NCBI GenBank assembly: GCA_013360295.1
Contig: JABWCL010000010.1
Span: forward strand, 55,847-119,846
Origin: Ignavibacteriaceae bacterium
GTDB taxonomy: Bacteria; Bacteroidota; Ignavibacteria; Ignavibacteriales; Ignavibacteriaceae
Direction: 5' to 3'
Length of the DNA stretch: 64,000 nucleotides
Positions 52,001-59,800 of this stretch are shown piece by piece. How positions within the stretch are numbered: the first letter of the stretch is position 1; every line of letters begins with the position of its first letter. Position numbers and translations under genes: made by a program. The notes under the pieces were generated by a model, which was not told where the DNA came from, made no database searches, and was given only the letters and a program-made list of their open reading frames with translations.

Positions 52001-55000
52001 ATAAACCGCGAAGTAATATGTTGTTCCCATTGAGAGGTCAGTAACCGTAACGGTGGTACCGGTTCCGTCGTAGACAATTTTGTTACCGCTCCCCTGATCG
52101 GCGGCAGTGGTGAAACTGCTATTAACGCCCGTTGGCGCGGCGGCATCAGCCGGCGTGAAATCGACTGCCGATCCCGATCTTGCAACTACAATTCTTCTTT
52201 CTCCGTTTCCCCCCGTAAAGTTCACAACTATTGATGAAACTGTCACAGTACCGAAGCTGACGGTAGAAGCCGTGGTTGGTTCGGTGTCAATGGCAGTTCC
52301 GCTAACGGATACATTGGCAGTTACAGCGTCTGTACTGGTGATGGTAATATTACCGCTGACAGCGCCCGCGGCGTCAGCCGGAGTTAATCTTGCATAAACT
52401 GTTACAGGTTCTCCCGTGAGGTTACCGCCGGACTGAGGCAGGTTAACTGATGAAGAGAATGATGAATTGTCCAGAGATACCTGAAAATGAGTCGGCGCGG
52501 TAACCGTAACGTCAGCCGTCAGATCATCGCCGCTAACAGTAAATGAGGTGCCGGCGGAGGAATTACCCATAACGACCGTTCCGAAACTGCTCAAACTTGA
52601 AACTGAAGCAGTAACTGAAGGCATCGTAATAAGGGCTCCATAACCATCCGCGCGCGCACCGGGTGATACTCCGTTTGTTGCGGCAGGAAAGTTAGTTGAA
52701 TTATGTAACGCTACGGAAGAACCTAGAGGAATTCCCTGGGGATTAATAGTAACAGACAAACCGGTAGAAGTGTTTGGTGTCGAGAAATTAACAACTCCCT
52801 TGTCCGTACCGGATAACGTGGTTGAGCCGGTATTGGTACCTGTATGGGGACCCGTGTCATCTGCGGCTCCATCCAGCCGGTACCTGACCCAGTTATCATC
52901 GCCGCCACCCCTTAACCCATCCGCGCCGGTATTTATCAGAAAAATTACTTCACCGCTGTTACCAAGCCCCCAACTTCCATCAAAGTTTCCGGCTATTCCA
53001 TCAACATCCACGAATACTGTGCGTGAATTAGGCGTGAAGGTTCCCTGAGTATTTCCCAGGACAAGAAAACCATAAGCTGGTATACTTGTTGACGCAGGAA
53101 TTTTTACCGCCCAGCTATTACCGTCAGATATTATCCAGCCACTTACATCAACAGCGGATGAACCTGTATTTGCAAATTCGATAAACTCATCATTGCTGGT
53201 GCTGAATCCTCCGCCGTTCCAGTCGAAATTGTTGACACCTCCGGTTGTGCCGGCGCTGCTCGCGGGATCGTTATAAAACTCATAAAGCGAAATTCCGTTC
53301 ACCGTTGGTAATGCAGCAGCCTGGGAGCCCGTCGCGGGAGATAAGGTAAGGTAGTTCTCTGATCCGCCGGATCCGTTGAACTCATAAACCGCGACGTGGT
53401 ATGTGGTACCGCTGTTTAACCCGGTTACTGTAACTGAGCTGCCTGTGCTGTTGTAAACGACATAATTACCTGTTCCAATCTGGGTTCCGCTTGCAAATGC
53501 TGTATTGGCGGTATAAGATGTTCCGTCTACCGGATTGCTGTTGACAGCGCTGCCCGATTTTACTAGCACGATCCGGTTAGTACCGTTACCGGAAGTCCAG
53601 TTAACGGTAAATTCATTTTCACCGACGGCTGTAAAAGTAACGTCCGCAGCCTGACCTGCCGGCTCAGCGCTAAGCCCGTTTCCTGTTACTGCTACATTTT
53701 TAGTGGTTACGCCGCTGCTTGCGTTAGTGATATTGCCGCTGAAAGCTCCGGTTGTACCCGGGGTAAACCTGACGTAGATCGTTGTATTGCTAATTATTCC
53801 GGATGAAGGAGTAAGATTAAGAGATGATACAAATCCCGAACCGCTGCTTTGTGATACTTCAAATCCGGTTGGAGGAGTAATAACCAGGTCCGCGGAAAGC
53901 CCTGTTGCGGATACTGTATAAGACTGTTCGCCGGATGATGAGCCAACCGCGACATTGCCAAAACCGGTCAGGGAGGAAACTGATACTGAAATTCCGGATG
54001 TTGTTGTATTGTTTGTACCGGGACTTGTTGTTAAATAGTTCTGTGAGGTCCCGGTTCCTTCGTTGTATTCATAGGACGCAAAATAATAAGTTGTTCCTTC
54101 TGTCAGGCCGGTAACCGTTACAGTAGATCCTGTACCATCATACACCACTTTATTTCCCGAGCCCTGATCGGAAGCCAATGTAAAATCAGCGTTTACTCCG
54201 GTTACAGTTGCCGCGTCTGAAGGAGAGAAAGACGCTGCTGATCCTTCGCGAGCTACAATAATCCGTTTTTCACCATCGCCGCCGGAAAAATTAACAACTA
54301 CTGAATTCGCTGAAACGGTACCAAATGTAACAGTTGGTTGCGTAGTGGGTTCTGTATCCAGCGCGTTGCCTGAAACAGCAACATCTTCCGTTTCGGCACC
54401 GGTGCTTGCGTTTGTAATATTTCCGGAGAATGCTCCCGAAGCTGTTGCCGGAGAAAAGCGGACATATATGGTTGTAGCGGCTACTGAGCCTTCAGACGGA
54501 GTAAGATTAACAGTTGAACCGAAACCGCTTCCGCTGTTTGTGGAAACCTGAAATCCCGTCGGCGCTGTAATGACTATATCACCCGAGAGCGATGATCCGG
54601 AAACCGTATAGGTCGCTTCTCCGGAAGAACTGCCGGCAATAATATTTCCAAACGAGGGGAGCGAAGTAAGGGATACAGTGACAGTCGGTGTTCCGGAACT
54701 AACCGCAGTTTGATTACCTGTAAGAGGCGAACTTGTTTTGTAGTTTATAGCCGTCCCGCTTCCGTTGTATTCGAACACTGCCACGTGATAAGTTGTCCCG
54801 GCAGTTAAACCTGTTACAACAACCGAGTTACTGTTATCAGCATAAACGACATAATTGCCCGTTCCAATCTGTGAGCCGCTGCCGAACTCCCCATTTGCGG
54901 TGTAGGAAGTTCCGTCAACGGGATTAGAATCAACCGCGCTGCCGGACTTAACCAAGACAATCCTGCCCGCGCCATCACCATTCGTCCAGTTTATTGTAAA

Positions 55001-55777
55001 GCCGGTTCCAGACACAGCCGAGAATGAAATGTTGCTTGCAGAAGACGTGGGCTCGGAAAAGTTAGCCTTAATGGAGATGTCATCAACGCCCAACGCCTGT
55101 GCATTAGAGGTTGTGGTACCGGTGGTAACGGAGTAATTCCAGGCAAGGTACAAACTTCCGGAGGCGGCAATTGCCTGAGAGAGAGTTTTGTTTGTTACCG
55201 GAGTAGTAGCGCCCGGGGCGGTTGCATACCCGTTATTATCCGCGTCTGCCGCGAACGATGTAAGAAAATCACTACCCGCGCTTGTCCAGGAGGTTCCGTT
55301 AGTCGAATAATACATTTGAATGCTATACCCCGCGGCATTAGAACCGTTCCGATATTTTTCAACATTATAGGAAATGGTTAAGCTGCCTATATTAGCTGCG
55401 CCATTATTTGTTAATTGCACATAAAGGTTTACACTTTTTGAGGCGGAAGATGAAGATATACCCCCGATCGCACGATCAGTAGCTGAGGTTGGATCACCTG
55501 CCGCATAATTATATATACCATTGGTTGCTGAAGAACCCATTGAGTTTCCGGCTCTTTGTTCTGTCGCCGTCACCGCAGCAGAGTAACTTCCCACCAATCT
55601 TGCCGTTGTGTTTTTATCAGCTTTCCAACCGGAAGGCAAAGTTGCAGTAGCCGAAGTACCTATTGTAAATGTTTCGGTAATCGTACTGCCGGCGGATATG
55701 TTTACCTGTGCATACCCCGCGCTTCCCAATACAATAAACATCAGGATCAGCGCGGCAATAACGTATCTAATTTTCAT
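49061..55777 (-). CDS. Giant multi-domain secreted protein with T9SS signal
   Basis: A 2238-residue protein, the largest in the window. After a signal peptide (1-23) and a choice-of-anchor domain it alternates FN3-like modules (YHVAVFEYNGSGTAINY, YYFASYEYNEGTGTSQNY) with an Ig-like module that opens LPSFGNIIAGSSSGE or similar, three times. A lamin-tail domain (about 835-1050, STSNDEFIEFANTGSSAVDVS) lies centrally. More FN3/Ig blocks, a beta-sandwich with DYDGT-type Ca sites, an FN3-like module and the sorting domain (YPNPFNPATVIRYS) follow. No catalytic domain is seen. A surface adhesin or matrix protein is likely. Confidence 0.9.
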   Translation of the reverse strand: MKIRYVIAALILMFIVLGSAGYAQVNISAGSTITETFTIGTSATATLPSGWKADKNTTARLVGSYSAAVTATEQRAGNSMGSSATNGIYNYAAGDPTSATDRAIGGISSSSASKSVNLYVQLTNNGAANIGSLTISYNVEKYRNGSNAAGYSIQMYYSTNGTSWTSAGSDFLTSFAADADNNGYATAPGATTPVTNKTLSQAIAASGSLYLAWNYSVTTGTTTSNAQALGVDDISIKANFSEPTSSASNISFSAVSGTGFTINWTNGDGAGRIVLVKSGSAVDSNPVDGTSYTANGEFGSGSQIGTGNYVVYADNSNSVVVTGLTAGTTYHVAVFEYNGSGTAINYKTSSPLTGNQTAVSSGTPTVTVSLTSLPSFGNIIAGSSSGEATYTVSGSSLSGDIVITAPTGFQVSTNSGSGFGSTVNLTPSEGSVAATTIYVRFSPATASGAFSGNITNASTGAETEDVAVSGNALDTEPTTQPTVTFGTVSANSVVVNFSGGDGEKRIIVAREGSAASFSPSDAATVTGVNADFTLASDQGSGNKVVYDGTGSTVTVTGLTEGTTYYFASYEYNEGTGTSQNYLTTSPGTNNTTTSGISVSVSSLTGFGNVAVGSSSGEQSYTVSATGLSADLVITPPTGFEVSQSSGSGFVSSLNLTPSSGIISNTTIYVRFTPGTTGAFSGNITNASSGVTTKNVAVTGNGLSAEPAGQAADVTFTAVGENEFTVNWTSGNGTNRIVLVKSGSAVNSNPVDGTSYTANTAFASGTQIGTGNYVVYNSTGSSVTVTGLNSGTTYHVAVYEFNGSGGSENYLTLSPATGSQAAALPTVNGISLYEFYNDPASSAGTTGGVNNFDWNGGGFSTSNDEFIEFANTGSSAVDVSGWIISDGNSWAVKIPASTSIPAYGFLVLGNTQGTFTPNSRTVFVDVDGIAGNFDGSWGLGNSGEVIFLINTGADGLRGGGDDNWVRYRLDGAADDTGPHTGTNTGSTTLSGTDKGVVNFSTPNTSTGLSVTINPQGIPLGSSVALHNSTNFPAATNGVSPGARADGYGALITMPSVTASVSSLSSFGTVVMGNSSAGTSFTVSGDDLTADVTVTAPTHFQVSLDNSSFSSSVNLPQSGGNLTGEPVTVYARLTPADAAGAVSGNITITSTDAVTANVSVSGTAIDTEPTTASTVSFGTVTVSSIVVNFTGGNGERRIVVARSGSAVDFTPADAAAPTGVNSSFTTAADQGSGNKIVYDGTGTTVTVTDLSMGTTYYFAVYEYNSGTGTSQNYYTSSPGTGNQATLTTSVAISYSSPAASDQEQGTANVVLMRFDLAVTNADATISGLTVTTAGTYAETDITSLKVRYSTDNTLDGGDATLSTKTASLGAGSHIFPSFTQQLISTGSTGYIFITADISATAVIGNTINLAATAFSNFTFSGTVTKTGTDPVPAGNSQTVIATSVPSIAISHAGLTEENLNGAVINITLSNETFVNEELAQENFTLNNPPAGTTINSIAYVDETSATLTLSYDGTDFDANVTNFNITIKADEFSGASELTSNNLTVTATLEVVPTVSTNEAITSKSATTAVWGGQATATGGEAVTQKGVVWSTSANPTVALETKTAEGAGLGAITGNITGLSPNTTYYVRAYATNSVGSGYGTEYNFTTDGLTSPVATAATLVTASGFSANWEAITGAESYRLDVAITSDFSSTTVITENFAGFTQDAGTQDRGASLNSYLQTPGWTGTAVYEMVGYAKMGAGSTRGIITTPTIDLSGNGGNNSITFDLAKFGSDAAVVQVLHAPDGTTFTQAGSDITAPASLAAQSVQITGGTAASKIRIQAKNTSNCRFYLDNIAVQNSTINAAYNNKTVNGTSEAVTGLSAGTTYYYRVRSFSTNSTSGNSNTISVTTPNNYQSAAVTAGANVPVAVGGSTGVGQITFSNVTNGGDVIVSKFNSSPSNVSGVTGNVSVYRWIIEAGSGMVFNVEEGYVLRFNLADISNHGISELEDGNNTSVKLYKRSTPGTGAFTGPITLTYNRNGTNGNQTDDYLLSAVITTGFSEFVFGSEDNPLPVELKSFTAKQSGESVVLKWSTATEVNNYGFEIERTEIREQGTGKWDMIGFVQGNGNSNSEKSYSFSDRNIEAAVKYIYRLKQIDTDGRIDYSDEVEVLTGIPEKFALAQNYPNPFNPATVIRYSIPSAGEVSLRVFNLNGEQVAELVNTVQEPGYYQVEFNASSLPSGVYAYELKSNGTSAVKKLVLLK
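49500..49534. repeat. Five CAGRGAA-family heptamers in the C-terminal module
   Basis: Three identical CAGGGAA units and two variants encode RTEIREQGTGK after FEIE in the giant protein. This is the most homogeneous of the five blocks. Confidence 0.85.
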
Positions 55778-56077
55778 TTTTTCTGTCTTTCTACTTTTTT
55801 AATATTCCAAACTCGTCATTACGATTATGAATTTTTAATTAAGAATTAAGAGTTAAGAATCCTCTCAGGGGATTGTGATTCCCATTTGGATTCAAAACCG
55901 GGTACTGACGGCAAAAATTGCGTCAGAATCGCAAAAATCTCTCTATCCGCTCTGTTTCTCGACCTCAAAATTCCTCAATAAGACGAATAATGTTAACCGC
56001 GTTAAATACCATTCAATGTTTTAATCGGGTTATTGATCATTCTTAATTCTTAATTCTTAATTCTTAATTTATAATTG
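55778..56077. other. Upstream gap of the giant gene with TTAATTC heptamers
   Basis: A 300-base gap. Degenerate heptamers (TTAATTA, AGAATTA, AGAGTTA) lie at about 55829-55860 and four clean TTAATTC units at 56038-56075, next to the stop of the GDY copy C gene. The promoter of the giant gene should be near 55790-55850. Nothing else is visible. Confidence 0.6.
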
Positions 56078-56266
56078 TCATCTTGCCAGGTTCAAAAAAA
56101 CCAGGTTTACAACAACGACCAGCGCCATACCGATTCCCGCTATAATGAGTTTGCGGATCTTTGCCTTGCGCCTTCTGCCGTCGAAGTATAATTTATCATA
56201 ATTGGCGTCTCTCATATAGTCGCCTTCTTTTATGTTCCAGTCGTGTACTATTGGTTGTGGTGCCAA
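56078..56266 (-). CDS. GDY-motif small membrane protein (copy C)
   Basis: A 62-residue protein with Trp10, GDY at 15-17 and Tyr23, a strongly basic stretch (GRRRKAKIRK) and one membrane helix near the C-terminus, ending NLAR. It lacks the EP and IKI features of copies A and B but keeps the W-x4-GDY spacing exactly. It follows copy B on the same strand after a 205-base repeat-filled gap and precedes the giant protein gene. Family and function are unknown. Confidence 0.65.
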   Translation of the reverse strand: MAPQPIVHDWNIKEGDYMRDANYDKLYFDGRRRKAKIRKLIIAGIGMALVVVVNLVFLNLAR

Positions 56267-56402
56267 ACTTATTATTTTCCTTTCCTTTAAATAAAAATCT
56301 TTTTTAGTTAAGAGTTAAGAATTAATCCTTTAGGGGATAAGAGTTCAAACAACCCTTAGCTTTTAACCTCACATCCAGCCTGACAGGTTTAACTCCCGAG
56401 TA

Positions 56403-56474
56403 TTAACTCTTAACTTTTAACTCTTAACTCTTAACTTTTAACTCTTAACTTTTAACTTTTAACTTTTAACTTTA
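56403..56474. repeat. About ten tandem TTAACTY heptamers
   Basis: A clean run of TTAACTC and TTAACTT units ending in the stop codon of GDY copy B. It is the longest intergenic array of this heptamer family in the window; shorter runs occur at about 32724, 46143 and 56308. Confidence 0.88.
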
Positions 56475-56693
56475 AATTTTGATCCTTGACGCTAATGTTA
56501 TTATCAAAAACATCGCGGCAAACGCAACGGCGCTTAACATCAGATAAAGGCTGGTTGCTTCGCGCTTTCTGGCTTTCTTCGCCATTTCGTGCTGTTTTAC
56601 GTAATTCGGTTCTTCCGGTTTATAATCTCCGCTGGAATAGTCCCAAACGGAATGAGCAATTATCCCGAGGGGATTTTCAACTTTGTGTTCCAT
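56472..56693 (-). CDS. GDY-motif small membrane protein (copy B)
   Basis: A 73-residue protein: Trp17, GDY at 22-24, EP at 28-29 and Tyr31, a basic stretch (AKKARKRE), one membrane helix and the end LASRIKI. It aligns with copy A (41850) over its full length without large gaps. The start is 17 bases downstream of the preceding small gene, which itself follows the 1711-residue T9SS gene, so both are probably cotranscribed with it. Confidence 0.75.
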   Translation of the reverse strand: MEHKVENPLGIIAHSVWDYSSGDYKPEEPNYVKQHEMAKKARKREATSLYLMLSAVAFAAMFLIITLASRIKI

Positions 56694-56710
56694 TATCGTA
56701 CCTTTCCTTT

Positions 56711-56878
56711 TTAATTAATAACGTTTATTAAATTTGTACCCGCGCCATTTTGTCCGGACAGTAACCGCCGTACTTTCCGGTACGCGAAAAGCGTACCGGA
56801 TAAGGTTAATAAAATCACCGCGATTCCTGCCAGGAAAACCATTTCGGCAATGCCGGGATTTAATGTTCTTTCATTCAT
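56711..56878 (-). CDS. Small single-TM protein next to GDY copy B
   Basis: A 55-residue open frame with one hydrophobic helix (about residues 10-32, AEMVFLAGIAVILLTLSGTL) followed by a basic stretch (RKVRR) and a polar tail. AGGAGGAA lies just upstream of ATG 56878 (in TTCCTCCT on the given strand, 56882-56891). It sits 18 bases after the stop of the 1711-residue protein. Its position matches the pairing of a tiny TM protein with a GDY protein seen at 41681-42065. No family is recognised. Confidence 0.65.
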   Translation of the reverse strand: MNERTLNPGIAEMVFLAGIAVILLTLSGTLFAYRKVRRLLSGQNGAGTNLINVIN

Positions 56879-56896
56879 TTTATTCCTCCTCTTTCC

Positions 56897-59800
56897 TTAT
56901 TTAATTAATAACATTTTTCTTGTCTGAATAAAGTCGTTCGCCGTAATGCGGTACAGGTATGTTCCGCTCGAGAGCCGCGAAGCATCAAACGGTACAGAAT
57001 AGCTTCCCGCGGGCTGTACTTCATTAACGAGTTCAGCCACTTTCTCTCCGCTCATCGAATAGATCACCAGCGTTACCCTGCTTTCCACCGGAAGCGAATA
57101 GGATATGCTCGTTGAAGGATTAAACGGATTCGGGTGGTTCTGTGAAAGCTCATATTTATCCGGAACACCGGTGGTGACTTCCACTTCTTTTGAATAATCG
57201 AATGATCCGTCAGTATCCACCTGTTTGAGCCGGTAGATATACTTCGTGGCGGATTGAATATTCCTGTCAGTAAAAGAGTAAGATTTTTCCGAGTTGCTGT
57301 TTCCGTTTCCAGGGACAAAACCAACTTTATTCCAAATCTTCTCTGATCCCTGTTCCCTGATCTCTGTTCTCTGAATCTCAAATCCGTAATTATCAACCTC
57401 AGTCGCCGTCGCCCAGTTAAGAACAACCTTGTTGCCTGATGATTTTGCCGAGAACCTGACGAGTTCAACCGGGAGCGGATTATCCACACCGCCGCCGAAA
57501 GTAAAGTCAGAGAATCCAGTAAGATTGTTTGCTTGGATATACTCGTTTTCCCTCGTTACATCAGTATATTCAACCCATTCCGCGCCGTCATAATCGCGTT
57601 TTAGCAGTTTTAATGTTGAAGGGGAATTGACGCCGCTGTTCGGAATCTGGCTGAAATAGAACCTTGCGGTGCCTGTAAAGGAAGCTATATTTGTAGATAC
57701 AGACCAGAAATAGTCCGGTATGTTTGTAACTCCCGCGGGAGCGGACCCTGACCTGCCAATCGGGAAGAAATAACCGCGGACATTTCCCGTAAGTTGATCA
57801 GTCGGATTAAAGGTCATTCCTCCTGCTGATTCAATCGGAATAACCGGATTCTCAGTTGACGCGGAAGGATTTGCGGCAGTACCTGAAGCAAGCTGATTCA
57901 GCTGTGTAACCTCATCAGCGCCGATGCTTGGATTTGTCGCGTTACGGGCTTGTCCGTCATAGTCGGTTGTGTAACCTTCAACCGGTGTGCCGGCTGAGGC
58001 AACCGGTGAAACCGGAATGACGTGCAGATTAGACGGATTGTGGAATAGCGGATCTGCGGAGATGCTGTTGGCGTCTTGAGAGCTATTCGTTTTCCAATCA
58101 GAAAAACTCTGATAATCAGATGCATTGAAGTACCCGGTAAATCCAGCGGCATTGGAGGAGTTATAATATAAATCATTATAATCAGAAGTAAATGTTCCAC
58201 TAGTGCCAACTCTGCGGATATTCCAAACCTTCATTGTTGTTTCATCTGAGACTATTAAGTTGTTCTTGAAATTAACAGTCCCTAAAGGACTCGCTTCCGT
58301 TGTTGCCGCAGTGGCAAATGCAATTCCTGCAATGTAAGATGACCCGAACGCGGAAAAGTTCGTCATTTCGGGAATATAGATGGTATTATAGTAAATATTA
58401 GAAGTCGATGAGTGCGCTGCTCTTATGCCGTAGAATTTCGCATTTGTTGTTGATGTTGAAGATTCAAATCCGGAAATAAAGTTGTTATGAATGTTCACAA
58501 CTTTTGGAGAGAGGTTTTGGTTGTCTATTCCAATAATACCATTACTTGCGCCTGCTGTGGCTGTAAGAGAGCGTAACCTTGTGATAGTATTGTTATATAC
58601 ATTAAAAGTACCAACAGCCGCAAAGTTGGTTGTAAGGACTATACCACCTGCGGCTTGAGTCGCCTGGCTATTTACCTCAATCCTGTTTCCGAAAATATCA
58701 GCATTTATCGTGTATGAAACATAAATTCCCCTTAGCCTTGCCGAAATATTATTATCGCGAATAACCAGATTTGAAAGCCCTATCGTAGGCGCATCGGAAT
58801 TAAGCACGTAAACACCCATTGCCCCATTACCTGAAGTTGCCGTTAAGGTGTTATTTTGAATAGTGATATTGTCGGGTTGATAGTTTAGGGATGATGCAAA
58901 CCTTAATGTCAAGTGGATTGCTGCATTTGAATTTCCTGTTGAGGAGGCAGTGCTTATAATACAGTTTTTAATGACATTATTATCATTATCGCCAAAGATT
59001 CTGATTACCGATTTTTGCGAGGTGGTTGCTGCTCCGTTTATTGTAAGGTTTTTTGTTGACCCATCATTAACATTTGACCCGTCAATAACAATACGGTCTG
59101 TCTTAACCATATTATCCGACGTCCCGGTTGGTGAACCGATAACAAAATGGCCGTCAATACCGGTTGTAGCCGTGAGTGCGTGCAGTGTGGTTTGCGTAAA
59201 GTTAATCGTCGGAGTAAGCCCTGTATATGGTTTGAATGTAATGGTAAAGCTTCCTGTATTTGCGCCCAGCCATACATCCTGCGCTTCCGTCAAATCACTT
59301 GTAATGAGGTAAGTCACATTTGCATCAACAACGTTAGTATTAAGATTGTCGCAGGCTGCTTTAAGTGTTGCAAAATCAGGATTGCCTCCGCCCGGTTTCG
59401 TTCCGGCAGCGCCAATATAGTATGTCCCGGTGAGGCCGCTTACATTAAGCGTGCCGGATATATTGGTAGTCCCGTTCCAGGTTCCGCCACCGTCGGTGCT
59501 GTAACCGCCGTAGTAATAGTCACCGCCGTTACGCTGAAAACGGCTGGCATAATAGTATGTACCTTTACCGAGGGTAAGGGTTGCTTTATACTCGTCATTA
59601 TTATTATTTATTCCCGCGCTACCAAAATAGCTTGCCTCAACCCAGGTCCAGTTCTCCGAAACCGGATTATTATTATCCGTATTGTAACCGATCCAGCAGG
59701 TAATACCCGCTGCCTGTCCCGCGGGAGGTGTAACTCCGGCTATATATATTTGCGCGTATACATCATAACTGCTCGCGGCAGTAATTGAACCGCTGCCGGG

